64,000 nucleotides of DNA from Methanolobus vulcani (GTDB lineage Archaea > Halobacteriota > Methanosarcinia > Methanosarcinales > Methanosarcinaceae), in the NCBI RefSeq assembly GCF_006546655.1, contig NZ_VIAQ01000020.1:1-64000 (forward strand), in the 5' to 3' direction. Each line of letters opens with the position of its first letter. The stretch's first letter is position 1. The translations under genes and the position numbers were made by a program. Below, piece after piece: positions 32,701-42,831 of this stretch. The notes under the pieces are model-generated. The model had not been told where the DNA came from. It worked only from the letters and a program-made list of their open reading frames with translations, and did not search any database.

Positions 32701-35613
32701 AAATATGAATGATGAACCTGCTTCAGGTTCGCTTTCAACTCTAATGGAACCTTTCTGCATTTCAAGGTATTTTTTCACAATTGCAAGTCCCAGCCCTGAT
32801 CCCTGATAATTCCTGCTCAGCGCAGAATCAACCTGCCTGAAAGGTTCAAACAGGTCTTTTTGATCCTGCTCGGATATGCCGATGCCAGTATCCTTAATCT
32901 CAACTTCTATCATGTTAAGGACTCTTTTTGCTGATATCTTGATACTTCCACCTTCCCTTGTGAATTTAATTGCATTGCCTATAAGGTTGTAAAGTATCTG
33001 TTTGAATTTGAGTTTGTCAGTATTTATTGTGGCAACATCCTCTGCAATATTAAATTCAAGTGTAAGTTCTTTTTGTTCAACAAGTGAAGATACATTCTTC
33101 CTGATCTCATCCATGATCTTAACAACATCTGTTTCTTCTATTGAAAGATCCATCCTTCCAGCTTCGATCTTGGAAATATCCAGAATATCATTGATTACAT
33201 CAAGCAGATGTTTTCCACTATTGGATATGTTGTTGAGGTATCTCGTTTGTTTCTGGTCAAGTTCATGTTGCCTGATATGTAGCAACATATCTGAAAAACC
33301 GATGATTGAATTAAGAGGTGTACGAAGTTCATGGCTCATATTTGTCAGGAACTCGCTTTTAGCCATATCAGATGCTTCCGCAGCCATTTTTGCTTTAATG
33401 AGCGCTTCTTCAACTTTCTTCCTTTGGGAAATATCATAGAAACTCTCAACAAGGTATTCCTTTCCTTGTAGTTTGACAGAAACCACGGATTTTATAACGG
33501 GTATTTCATTTCCGTTTTTATCCAGAAGTACGCTTTCTGATTTGTCTACTTTTTGCTTCAGATCGATTATCGGGCACTGGTCTTCAAGTTTAGTACAAAC
33601 GAATTTGTGGCAGACATTACCTATGATCTTTTCTTTAGGTAGTCCTATCATTTTTGCAGCAACAGGATTTACATCTGCGATAGTCTTGTTCGTATTGTCA
33701 ATAAGGAGTATGCCACTATTGATATTGTTAATGATTATTGTAAGCCTTTCAAGAATCTCATGTTCTATCTCGTCAAGCTTTTTTCTTTCGGTAACATCAC
33801 GGATAATAGCAACTGCATTCCAGGATCCATCCGATAGCTGTATGGAAGACAGGGAAAGTTCAATCGGAAACTCAGTTTCATCCTTGCGTTTACCTTCCAG
33901 CTCAATTGTATTGCCGATAACATCTCCATGTCCGGTTTTTGTAAAAATCTCAAAACCTGCTTTATATCCGTCGATGTATTTATCGGGTGCAATAAAAGAA
34001 TGCATGTCCTTGTCAATAATCTCTTCCTCAGAATATCCGAACATTTTTGTAGCAGCTTCATTCCAGAATATTGTCTTTCCTTCATTGTTGAGCATTATAA
34101 TTGCATCATTGGCAGATGTGGCAATTTTTGAGAATTTCTCCTCACTGAGTTTTAGTTTCTCTTCCGCATCTTCTCTTCTGGATATTTCTTCACGAAGTTC
34201 CTTCTCTTGAAGAAGTATTTCCGTAATATCATTATGGGCATATATCCTGCCATAGATTTCGTTGTTGACAATGAGTGGTAGTGAATAAGTTTGTATTGTC
34301 CTTCCATCTTTGAGTTTCAACCTAAATTTGTTAATACCTGTTGAAGCATGGTTTTCATGAACTTCATTTTCCATAACCGCAGGATTTTCAGCTAATTTTA
34401 GAACTTCATTAAGTAATATCTCTCCGTCAGCTCCTGGTCCAGTTTCAGATGCTAGAGCAAAAATATTTCTGTATTCAGGATTCATAAAAAGAACCTTTGC
34501 ATTTTTATCAAATGCAACAAGTCCGTAGCTAATTGACTCGATGGTCGACTGTAACATTATGGTTTTTTCCTGTAATGAATCAAGCATTGAATTGATATTA
34601 TCTGCGAGTTCTGAAAGTTCATCATTTCCTTTCATCTCTATTTTGGAATTGATATCTCCTTTAAAATCTATTTCATTGATACCATTTTGCAGGGATGTAA
34701 TCCTTGAAAGCAGGTTCTTCTTAAGAAGGAATGACAATAAAATGGCAAACAAAAGTGAGATCAGAAGTGTAAGGTAAGATGTAACTGATATAGCAGTGAG
34801 ACCTTCATTATAGATTAGTCTGGGCATTTCAGTTCTTGCAATTACAACAGGTTCACCGTAGACATCTTCAAGCAAAAAGTAACCTGCGACTTTATTTTTA
34901 TCATTATCAATGCTGGTGACATATTTTTCACCCAGTAATTTATCCTCAATATCTACAAAGTCATAAGGCATGTCCTGATTGCTGAGTGCATACATTTCAA
35001 TTGGAAGTAATATCTGTTCTTCCATGGGTTCTATAAAGGATTCATCAAGGAAACGTCCTATTATAAGGGTTCCATGAATAGGACCAGAATAATCACCTTT
35101 TATAATAGGTCTTGATGCTATTATTGTTGGAGAGTTTCCAATCATCATAATTCCTGATACTGTAGAATCAATAGATGGATGGTTTATCAGGACACTATCT
35201 TTGGGAAAAGCAGTTATTATTTCTTCACTTAGGGGTACTTGAATCTCATTCTCAAGATCACAGGCTTTTCCATAAACCAGGTTTCCATCGGTGTCGAAGT
35301 AAAGAATAAAATTAATATCAAGTGTCAGGAAAGTCTCAATATCATCCAGATTTGAGATTATGTAGTCTGAATTGTTATTTATCATATATTCATAGGTTTC
35401 ATCCCATGCAGCCCAATCGCAAGCTGTTGAATCCATGTGTGATATTTCATTTTCAAATGCTCTCTGCACTCTGAGTGTGTTATCATTTAGAACATTATTT
35501 TCCATTCCTTCTGTGTGAGTTAAAAATACATATTGATTTACAGAAGCTGTAAGCAAGAATAGAAACACAAAAACAATTCCAAGTGTAATGGCAGTTTTTC
35601 TATAAATTTTCAT
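32686..35613 (-). CDS. Membrane sensor histidine kinase (CHASE4-like, HAMP, PAS x3)
   Basis: A 975-residue hybrid-free histidine kinase. TM1 at about 8-27, an extracytoplasmic CHASE4-like sensor at about 45-265 (WAAWDETYEYM, IIASRPI), TM2 at about 272-298, HAMP, then three PAS domains (from about 350, 495 and 620). The HisKA motif is SHELRTPLNSIIGFSDML, and the ATPase domain has NLIGNAIKF, DTGIGI and GSGLGLAIVKKYL. The third PAS contains several Cys (HKFVCTKLEDQC). It phosphorylates an unidentified response regulator, as none is next to it. The stimulus is unknown. Confidence 0.9.
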   Translation of the reverse strand: MKIYRKTAITLGIVFVFLFLLTASVNQYVFLTHTEGMENNVLNDNTLRVQRAFENEISHMDSTACDWAAWDETYEYMINNNSDYIISNLDDIETFLTLDINFILYFDTDGNLVYGKACDLENEIQVPLSEEIITAFPKDSVLINHPSIDSTVSGIMMIGNSPTIIASRPIIKGDYSGPIHGTLIIGRFLDESFIEPMEEQILLPIEMYALSNQDMPYDFVDIEDKLLGEKYVTSIDNDKNKVAGYFLLEDVYGEPVVIARTEMPRLIYNEGLTAISVTSYLTLLISLLFAILLSFLLKKNLLSRITSLQNGINEIDFKGDINSKIEMKGNDELSELADNINSMLDSLQEKTIMLQSTIESISYGLVAFDKNAKVLFMNPEYRNIFALASETGPGADGEILLNEVLKLAENPAVMENEVHENHASTGINKFRLKLKDGRTIQTYSLPLIVNNEIYGRIYAHNDITEILLQEKELREEISRREDAEEKLKLSEEKFSKIATSANDAIIMLNNEGKTIFWNEAATKMFGYSEEEIIDKDMHSFIAPDKYIDGYKAGFEIFTKTGHGDVIGNTIELEGKRKDETEFPIELSLSSIQLSDGSWNAVAIIRDVTERKKLDEIEHEILERLTIIINNINSGILLIDNTNKTIADVNPVAAKMIGLPKEKIIGNVCHKFVCTKLEDQCPIIDLKQKVDKSESVLLDKNGNEIPVIKSVVSVKLQGKEYLVESFYDISQRKKVEEALIKAKMAAEASDMAKSEFLTNMSHELRTPLNSIIGFSDMLLHIRQHELDQKQTRYLNNISNSGKHLLDVINDILDISKIEAGRMDLSIEETDVVKIMDEIRKNVSSLVEQKELTLEFNIAEDVATINTDKLKFKQILYNLIGNAIKFTREGGSIKISAKRVLNMIEVEIKDTGIGISEQDQKDLFEPFRQVDSALSRNYQGSGLGLAIVKKYLEMQKGSIRVESEPEAGSSFIFELPL

Positions 35614-35951
35614 GTTGTCACCAGTGGTTTGAAACGATGGTTTCTATTTTCCTATTCGAAAATGATTATCTGAACTACAATGAGCGTTTAAGAGGGCACA
35701 CAAAAATCATGTCTATATCGAATTGCGTAGAAATTGCACACTTGCATTCTCTCATAGCGATAATACCTTATATTATATTAATATAACTAATTTTTATATA
35801 ATAACATCTCCAATGACATTTCGGCTTGTCACTAATTTCACAAATCTCTTTATTTTATCAGATACGAGCTCTTCTTATTTTGGATATTTTCTGAGTGGAG
35901 CTACCTTTATAATGGATGCTTGTTTATAGGAGACAGCATACAGGTGATGTT
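35614..35951. promoter_or_regulatory. Divergent promoter region of sensor kinase and ribL
   Basis: A 300-bp AT-rich stretch between divergent genes with several TATA-like runs (TTATATTATATTAATATAAC at about 35769-35788 and TTTTTATATAATAAC). No palindrome or gene stands out. Confidence 0.4.
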
Positions 35952-36374
35952 TTGGTAAGAGTACTTGCAACAGGAACATTCGATCTGCTTCATCCGGGAC
36001 ATATTCATTATCTGAGCGAAGCAAAAAAGCTCGGTGATGAACTTTACGTTATCATTGCCAGAGAGTCCATGATAAGACATAAACCAAAACCAATAATAAC
36101 GGATGAGCAAAGACTGGAAATGGTCAGTTCACTTAAAATTGTTGATAAAGCTCTCCTTGGCAGTGAATCTGATATTTTTGACCCAATAATGCAAATTAAA
36201 CCAAATATCATTGCACTTGGATACGACCAGCTTTTTGATGCACGTCAGCTTGAGAAGCAACTACATTCCAGAGGCTTTGATTGTAAGGTTGTCAGGATAG
36301 AGAGTTCACTTAATTGTTCTTTATGTGGAAGTGGAAAAATCGTAAAAAAAGTGCTTGAAAGATATCAGAAATAA
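35952..36374 (+). CDS. ribL: Archaeal FAD synthase (RibL-like nucleotidyltransferase)
   Basis: A ~140-residue nucleotidyltransferase: ATGTFDLLHPGHIHYLSEAKKLGDEL contains the HxGH motif, with RHKPKPIITDEQRLEMV and GYDQ later. A Cys pair near the end (NCSLCGSGKIV) is typical of RibL, which is redox-sensitive in Methanocaldococcus. It transfers AMP to FMN to make FAD. TTG 35952 is preferred because GGTGATG lies just before it and homologs start close to RVLATGTFD; ATG 35916 gives 12 more residues. The ribC/ribH genes lie nearby on the other strand. Confidence 0.85.
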   Translation: MVRVLATGTFDLLHPGHIHYLSEAKKLGDELYVIIARESMIRHKPKPIITDEQRLEMVSSLKIVDKALLGSESDIFDPIMQIKPNIIALGYDQLFDARQLEKQLHSRGFDCKVVRIESSLNCSLCGSGKIVKKVLERYQK

Positions 36375-36421
36375 TCTTTCAGCCCTCAAATAAGTTATAA
36401 TATTTTAAAAAGAGAACAAGA

Positions 36422-37564
36422 TCAGACAAGTGCTGTCTTGATCCTTTCCAGTCCTTCCTGTATTCTCTCAATTGATGTAGCATAAGAAATTCTGATGAAG
36501 TTCTTACCGCTTTCTCCGAAAGCTGATCCTGGAGTGACTGCTACGTGTGCATCCTGCAGGAGTTTTTCAGCAACGGTATTTCCATCTCCATATTCGTTGA
36601 CATCCGCAAACGCATAGAATGCACCGCCAGGTTTCTGGCATTTAATTCCGATTTCATTCAGGCCATCCACAAGAATATCTCTTCTCATCCTGAACCTTTC
36701 AACCATTTCAGTTACGGGTTCCTGTGGTCCTTCGAGTGCTGCAATACCCCCGTACTGTACAAAAGTGGTTGCACTGCTGACTGAATGTGACTGTATCTTC
36801 ATCATTGGTTTAATGATATCCGGTCTTGCATGAATATAACCAAGTCTCCAGCCTGTCATTGCGTAGGCTTTTGAGAAACCGTTAACAGTGATGGTCCTGT
36901 CCTGCATTCCTTCAAATGAACCAATGCTGATATGTTCCTGGTCATAGATTATCTTCTCATATATCTCATCTGAGAGTACAAGGATATCATTGTCAATAGC
37001 AACATCAGCTATATTTTTGAGGGTCTGTTTATCGTAAACAGCACCTGTTGGATTTCCGGGACTGTTGACTACAATGAGCTTTGTTTTTTCATTGATGTAC
37101 TCTTCAATATCAATGGGCTTAAAACCATTTTCGGGGTCAGTTGGCACCCATTTTGTATTTGCACCTGCAAACTTTATTGCAGGGTCGTATGAAACCCATG
37201 CAGGATCAAAGAGTACGGCCTCATCATTATCGTCAAGAACTGACAGCATAATTTCAAAGATAGCTTGCTTTGCACCAGGTGTAACAATAATTTCTGAAGC
37301 TTTTGCGTCCAGTTTATTCTCTGTGCAAAGCTTATTAGCAATAGCATTTTTCAGTTCGGAGATTCCTGCCCCTGGTGCATAGTGTGTCTCCCCCCTGTAC
37401 ATCGCATCTGCTGCTGCATCACAAATATGTTTCGGAGTAGCAAAATCAGGTTCACCTAATGTGAAACTGATAACATCGATACCATCCTCTTTCATCTTGT
37501 TGGCAGCATTTGCAGCTTTCATCGTTGCTGACTCTTCCACCCTCTTTAATCTTGATGATGCCAT
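36422..37564 (-). CDS. Aspartate aminotransferase (class I PLP enzyme)
   Basis: A 380-residue fold-type I aminotransferase with PLP lysine in NGFSKAYAMTGWRLGY, cofactor-binding VNSPGNPTGAVYD, and ISFTLGEPDFATPKHI near the N-terminus. It belongs to the aspartate/aromatic 1-gamma subgroup common in archaea, so aspartate or a related amino acid is the probable substrate. It is downstream of ribH on the same strand but separated by about 70 nt. Confidence 0.88.
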   Translation of the reverse strand: MASSRLKRVEESATMKAANAANKMKEDGIDVISFTLGEPDFATPKHICDAAADAMYRGETHYAPGAGISELKNAIANKLCTENKLDAKASEIIVTPGAKQAIFEIMLSVLDDNDEAVLFDPAWVSYDPAIKFAGANTKWVPTDPENGFKPIDIEEYINEKTKLIVVNSPGNPTGAVYDKQTLKNIADVAIDNDILVLSDEIYEKIIYDQEHISIGSFEGMQDRTITVNGFSKAYAMTGWRLGYIHARPDIIKPMMKIQSHSVSSATTFVQYGGIAALEGPQEPVTEMVERFRMRRDILVDGLNEIGIKCQKPGGAFYAFADVNEYGDGNTVAEKLLQDAHVAVTPGSAFGESGKNFIRISYATSIERIQEGLERIKTALV

Positions 37565-37633
37565 GCAATTAACACAACCATTTTTAGTTTTGCACTTTGA
37601 AATTCTATGTATATAGTTTTTGAAGTTTGATAT

Positions 37634-38038
37634 TTAGAGGCGCTGTACCAGCTTGACAGCAGCTTCCACACCACGCTTTGCGTAGTCTACGCGCTGGTGT
37701 GCTTCCATTCTGGTCATTCCAGGTCCTGCAATTCCCAGTGTAACAGGTTTGTTGTAATCCAGTGAGAGGTCGGTAATTTTTCTTGCTGCATTCTGGACGA
37801 CGATTTCATCGTGCTGTGTTGCACCTTCAATCACAATTCCCATGGTAACAACTGCATCAATGTCCTCACGCTCACAGAGCTTCTTGATAGCCAGTGGCAT
37901 ATCATATACTCCTGGAACCAAGATCTTTTCCACAACCTCTGCTCCGAGGAACTTAGCATGCTCTTCACCAAGCATTTCCATCTGGAATGTAAGGTCCCTG
38001 TTAAATTCAGCTATTACAAATCCCAATTTTATGGTCAT
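37634..38038 (-). CDS. ribH: 6,7-dimethyl-8-ribityllumazine synthase
   Basis: A 134-residue lumazine synthase: [23 protein letters not shown] and [18 protein letters not shown] with the active-site His near the last. It condenses the pyrimidine dione with 3,4-dihydroxy-2-butanone 4-phosphate to make the riboflavin precursor. ATG 38038 with GTGATTAAT upstream is used; GTG 38047 would add three residues. It follows ribC by about 60 nt, so the two make riboflavin in consecutive steps. Confidence 0.93.
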   Translation of the reverse strand: MTIKLGFVIAEFNRDLTFQMEMLGEEHAKFLGAEVVEKILVPGVYDMPLAIKKLCEREDIDAVVTMGIVIEGATQHDEIVVQNAARKITDLSLDYNKPVTLGIAGPGMTRMEAHQRVDYAKRGVEAAVKLVQRL

Positions 38039-38100
38039 ATTAATCACTTAAAGTTTAGATTTAAATTCAATATTAATCTTCTGTTGATTTCTGTCCGGTA

Positions 38101-38568
<468 letters not shown>

Positions 38569-38597
38569 TTACCTTTTTTTATCTAATCTCAGGATGT

Positions 38598-39749
38598 TTA
38601 AAGGAGTGTGTCCAGCACTTCGCTGGCAGCATCTACTCCGGCTCCGAGTTCGGATACGACTCCTCTCTTCTTAAGGACAACTTCAAGCTCCTGTATTGTC
38701 AGCATGATATCCTTTGGCTGAACGTTACCCATGCTTCCGATCCTGAAGATCTTTCCGCTAAGGTGTGACTGTCCGCCTGCAATGATGATTCCCCTTGCGA
38801 TCATGTCCTTCTTGATATCATTGCCTGAAACTCCCTCTGGAGCCTTCATGGCTGTAACTGTGTTGGAATAGTGGCTGTATTCATCGTTAAGCTGTGGGAA
38901 CATTTCAATTCCCATTGCATCTGCTGCTGCACGGATTGCCTTTGCACCGGTTGCATGGCGTTTTATCCTTGCTGCCATACCTTCTTCCTTTACGATGTGG
39001 AGTGCTTCCTGAAGACCAAAGAATAAAGGAACTCCCGGAGTGTATGGTGTCTGTGACTTGTCAGCGCTCTTTTTGTGTGCCTTGAGGTCAAGGTAGTATG
39101 GAAGTGCATCCTTTTCATTCATTGCCTCAAATGCTTTTTCGCTTACTGAGATCATGGAAAGCCCAGGTGGTGCAGCAATACATTTCTGGGAACCTACCAC
39201 AGCAATGTCAACGCCCCACTCATCTACTTTAACGGTGTCTCCGCCAAGGGTTGTGACACCATCCATGATAAAGAGTGCATCGTATTTCTTTGCAAGTTTT
39301 CCAATTTCTTCTGCAGGATTCTGAATACCTGCAGATGTTTCATTATGGATAAGAGTGATTGCCTTTGCGCCTTCTTCAAGTTTCTTTTCAACTTCTTCAA
39401 GGTTAAAGGAGTGTCCCCATTCGTTTTCAAGAGCATTCACTTTTCCGTATCTTGCAGCAATATCCTTGAACCTTTCACCGAATTTCCCATTTTCAAGGGC
39501 AACTACAACATCATCTTTGCCTACTGTACATCCCACAGCAGCTTCCATTGCAGCGGTGCCTGATCCGCTTAAAATCATAATATCATTTTTTGTCTGGAAA
39601 ATGTCAGCAAGGATTTCGCGACAATCATCGAACATTGCTGAGAACTCTGCTCCCCTGTGATTGATCATAGGCTTTGACATTGCCCTGAGAACGCGAGGTG
39701 CGACCGGAACCGGTCCTGGCATCATAAGAAGTGTATCTTCAAGATCCAT
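38598..39749 (-). CDS. Class V aminotransferase (alanine-glyoxylate / serine-pyruvate type)
   Basis: A 383-residue PLP enzyme: MMPGPVPVAPRVLRAMSKPMINHRG at the N-terminus, LSGSGTAAMEAAVGC, MDGVTTLGGDTVKVDEWGVD, and the PLP lysine in VVGSQKCIAAPPG. The subgroup includes alanine-glyoxylate and serine-pyruvate aminotransferases and phosphoserine-type relatives in methanogens. The exact substrate is not decided by sequence. ATG 39749 is preceded by AGGAGATTAAT. It starts the run that includes ribC and ribH. Confidence 0.88.
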   Translation of the reverse strand: MDLEDTLLMMPGPVPVAPRVLRAMSKPMINHRGAEFSAMFDDCREILADIFQTKNDIMILSGSGTAAMEAAVGCTVGKDDVVVALENGKFGERFKDIAARYGKVNALENEWGHSFNLEEVEKKLEEGAKAITLIHNETSAGIQNPAEEIGKLAKKYDALFIMDGVTTLGGDTVKVDEWGVDIAVVGSQKCIAAPPGLSMISVSEKAFEAMNEKDALPYYLDLKAHKKSADKSQTPYTPGVPLFFGLQEALHIVKEEGMAARIKRHATGAKAIRAAADAMGIEMFPQLNDEYSHYSNTVTAMKAPEGVSGNDIKKDMIARGIIIAGGQSHLSGKIFRIGSMGNVQPKDIMLTIQELEVVLKKRGVVSELGAGVDAASEVLDTLL

Positions 39750-40088
39750 ATTAATCTCCTGATAATGGTTAATGTAATTGAAATCTGAATTTTGTGTTTG
39801 CCTTCTGGTATGTTGTCCATGTGGCAACTTTTGCCTGATATGCAACCCTATTATATAAACCTATTATGACTCCTATTTTTATTGAGGAGTCTCAATGGAT
39901 GTGCTGTATTTCAGTCAATTCCATGTGGCAAATAACATCATAGAATCTTTGAATTTATAAGAAACATTCGCTTTGCGGGAAATAGAAAACAGGAATAAAT
40001 TATTTCTTGAATTTTGAAAAAGGAATCTTCAAGACAAATATTGAAAATGGTTTATGTAAGTCCAAAGAAAAAAGAGAATGGCAGAGAA
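39750..40088 (-). promoter_or_regulatory. Upstream region of the aminotransferase-ribC-ribH run
   Basis: A gene-free stretch. A minus-strand TATA box lies at 39851-39860 (TTTATATAAT when read on that strand) and would give a leader of about 75 nt containing a small GGCAA/TTGCC hairpin near 39823-39835. Upstream is a stem GACTCCT/AGGAGTC (39868-39874, 39885-39891). No FMN riboswitch-like structure is recognised. Confidence 0.5.
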
Positions 40089-41198
40089 TCACTCTCTCCA
40101 TTCATATATGTAGTTTGTATTGTAGAATACACCATTGCCATATTGGTAAAGTATCCTGAATGAACCACCAAATGCATTTTCTCCCGGTACATTTGCTTTG
40201 AATGTAGCTTCTTTGACACTACCGGTTGCATCGTCTCTTCCCATGTCAATGTATGTTCCATATATTTCATTCGTTAGGTAATAATGGCTTGAAGTTGCCC
40301 CACCCACACCGACATCTCCCATGTCTATGCTAATGGAACTTCTATCACCAAGATAGAGATCTCCGGGTGCTATCATATCAGCTTCTTTTCTCACATTGAT
40401 GGCTATTTCTTCTCCGGCAGAATAGAACTGTTTAGGTTCATCAGAGATTGTTCTTACCTGCATAGTTTCACCATTGTCTCCGATATCACTGGTCCAGACA
40501 TTACCTCTTTCATAGTCCACATCGTATGTGTAATAGTCATGACTGCTTTCTATCTCATCATAGTCTTCAACTTCAACGAGGTACCATCCAGGTGTCACAT
40601 CTGATGAGCTATCATCGTTTTCTATGTTTCCGAAATCTGCTTTATGGCTGTCGACAGTTGCACCGTCCAGCAGGTCAAATGGTTCTGAAACGGTTGCTCC
40701 GTCTATGATTTCAAAGTCAACAGATTCTTCAACGCCTGCACCGCTTATTATTACTCTGTAGTTTCCAAGTGGCCAGCCATCATCTGGTTGTTCCAGAATG
40801 AAAGTTCCACGTCCAAAGTCTTCTCCTGTTTCAGATTCGAATGTGTAGATAGAGTAATCTGTATCAAGGTATATCCATTCAATACTTATTGTGTCGTAAT
40901 TGTAATTGTCGTAGATGAACCATGCATATAATTCATCAGAATCTTTTGAATATTTGAGTACTTTATCAACTGGTATGAAGTTTACAGTTGATGATGTCAT
41001 CATCACTTCAAGGAGTCTTGGTTCACCACTGGCTGTCATATCACCATATTTTTCGGTAACCGCATCTACAATCTGTTGTTCTTCCTCGGTTGCTCCGAAG
41101 CTTCCGGGTTTGTAGGAGTCACTTATATCTGTACATCCTGAAAGCGCCACAATGCCCACCAAAAGCATTGCTACTAATGCTACTATTTTTAATTTCAT
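40089..41198 (-). CDS. Secreted lipoprotein of unknown function
   Basis: A 369-residue lipoprotein with a lipobox (LLVGIVALSGC, Cys about 22) and an Asp/Glu/Tyr-rich, beta-strand-rich exterior part. A central IgG-like region (YRVIISGAGVEESVDFEI) and a C-terminal beta domain are visible. The acidic composition fits a cell-surface protein, but I recognise no family. It has its own promoter region (41199-41363). Confidence 0.75.
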   Translation of the reverse strand: MKLKIVALVAMLLVGIVALSGCTDISDSYKPGSFGATEEEQQIVDAVTEKYGDMTASGEPRLLEVMMTSSTVNFIPVDKVLKYSKDSDELYAWFIYDNYNYDTISIEWIYLDTDYSIYTFESETGEDFGRGTFILEQPDDGWPLGNYRVIISGAGVEESVDFEIIDGATVSEPFDLLDGATVDSHKADFGNIENDDSSSDVTPGWYLVEVEDYDEIESSHDYYTYDVDYERGNVWTSDIGDNGETMQVRTISDEPKQFYSAGEEIAINVRKEADMIAPGDLYLGDRSSISIDMGDVGVGGATSSHYYLTNEIYGTYIDMGRDDATGSVKEATFKANVPGENAFGGSFRILYQYGNGVFYNTNYIYEWRE

Positions 41199-41363
41199 TT
41201 TTCCATCCAGCCTATGTGTCTATTTATTTTGTTACAGTTAGCTTCACCCAATATTTACTTTCTTTATATTTAAACTTACTATGATTAGTTAGAAGGTACT
41301 ATCCAATCCCTATATCTATTAGTACCGGTGTGATATGGGCAAAAAAATTCTTTTGCGATATCA

Positions 41364-42080
41364 CTAATATCTGGTATATCTCATCTTAACCATCTGTTCT
41401 TCTCTGTTTGCATTGCCATATATGTATAATGCAATCAGGAGTAACCAGATATCAGTGAACAGGCCTAAAATGGCCATAAGCACTGCAAATATCTTTCCGA
41501 TTAGAACTGCTTTTTCAGTTGCTTTTACATAATCCATACGTGTGGACAGAAAAGCACGAAGTATACGTCCTCCGTCCATAGGAAATGCCGGAATCAGGTT
41601 GAAAATTCCCAAGAAGATATTAACATATCCGAGGATGAAAAAGACCAGAAACAAAGAATTTCCATCTATAATGGATACAGGATTTAATTTAAAACTTAAA
41701 AAAAGAAGCAATACACCCATAATTATGCTTGAAACCGGTCCGGCAGCTACGATTGTTATTACCTTTAATGGCTCATGTACTTCTTTTTTCATAGCTGCGA
41801 CTCCTCCAAGCAGATGAAGTCTTATCTCCTTAATACTTCCTCCGAATCTCAGGGTAAAATATGAGTGTGCAAGCTCATGTACCAGTACAGATGCAAAGAG
41901 CAAGATTGCAGTCAGTAGTGAAAGGGTATATTTTATTATTTCAGATTGAATACCTGCGAATCCAAAGGGCTCCGTCTGTGAAGAAAAGATCCATGCAAAT
42001 AAAGGCAATACAATAAGGAACGAAATATCGATCTTGATGGGTATACCAATAATTTTCCCTATCCTGTAAGCTTTATTCAT
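41364..42080 (-). CDS. Site-2 protease family membrane metalloprotease (M50)
   Basis: A 238-residue polytopic protein with zinc motif HELAHSYFTLRFGG and the second site NLIPAFPMDGGRILRAFLS, both intact. It belongs to the SpoIVFB-like M50 group that cleaves membrane substrates within the bilayer. No fused CBS domain, but a gene with a CBS pair (42113) sits immediately upstream, 32 nt away, so the two may act together, with the CBS protein sensing a nucleotide (inference). Confidence 0.88.
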   Translation of the reverse strand: MNKAYRIGKIIGIPIKIDISFLIVLPLFAWIFSSQTEPFGFAGIQSEIIKYTLSLLTAILLFASVLVHELAHSYFTLRFGGSIKEIRLHLLGGVAAMKKEVHEPLKVITIVAAGPVSSIIMGVLLLFLSFKLNPVSIIDGNSLFLVFFILGYVNIFLGIFNLIPAFPMDGGRILRAFLSTRMDYVKATEKAVLIGKIFAVLMAILGLFTDIWLLLIALYIYGNANREEQMVKMRYTRY

Positions 42081-42112
42081 TTATTTCTCCTGCAATCTGT
42101 CCTTAAGCAAAA

Positions 42113-42670
42113 TCATTCACTCAGCAATTTCAGGATGTCGTGTTTGGTAACAACACCTGCAACATGTCCTTTTTCCAGTACAAGAACAGCAGGATGTTTT
42201 TCAAGCATGTAGGATGCGGTCTTGATATCTGTGCCCGGTGAGAGTGTTGGGAATGAATCTCCCATTATGTCCCCGATCTTCATATGTGAAACTTCGGAAG
42301 CTTTTTTGTTAGACATGGATCTGACGATCATGTTTTCTGATATACTGCCAACTGAAATTCCGTTCTGTATCACCGGTATCTGTGATATGTTGTATTTCTC
42401 CATGATACTGGCAGCTTTATCTATGCTATCATCAGGATCGACAGAAATAAGGTCTCTGTTCATAATGTCTTTTAGGAAAATATCCTCTTTTTCGATATCA
42501 TTAAAAACATCAATTATTTTCCTGAGCGTTGATAATCTTGGATCGACATCACCCGCTTCTATTCTTGCAATAAGTGGCTGGCTCACACCTGCACGTTTTG
42601 CAAGATCACTCTGTGTCAGGCCGAGATCGATCCTTTTCTGCTTCAGTTCCTCTGGAGATGGTAATTGCAT
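42113..42670 (-). CDS. HTH-XRE transcriptional regulator with a CBS domain pair
   Basis: A 185-residue protein: an N-terminal helix-turn-helix (DLAKRAGVSQPLIARIEAGDVDP, about residues 18-40) followed by two CBS domains (IMNRDLISVDPDDSIDKAASIM and IMGDSFPTLSPGTDIKTASYML). CBS pairs bind adenosyl ligands, so it likely regulates genes in response to energy state or SAM. Direct target unknown; the adjacent site-2 protease is the first candidate. Confidence 0.88.
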   Translation of the reverse strand: MQLPSPEELKQKRIDLGLTQSDLAKRAGVSQPLIARIEAGDVDPRLSTLRKIIDVFNDIEKEDIFLKDIMNRDLISVDPDDSIDKAASIMEKYNISQIPVIQNGISVGSISENMIVRSMSNKKASEVSHMKIGDIMGDSFPTLSPGTDIKTASYMLEKHPAVLVLEKGHVAGVVTKHDILKLLSE

Positions 42671-42831
42671 AGTTATTACTCATGGTAATTATCCTATTTA
42701 AAATCAATTATAAGAGTAATCAATTTCAGCAAAAAGCATGGGGGACAGTAATAATTTGAAAACTATGGAACACCATGTGCTAAAAAAATGAAAGAATTAC
42801 AAACATTATTCATATTGTCTGTTCATAACCA

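Noticed and set aside
33002-34210. Plus-strand Ser-rich frames over the sensor kinase
   Set aside because: Antisense shadows; the minus frame carries all histidine-kinase motifs.
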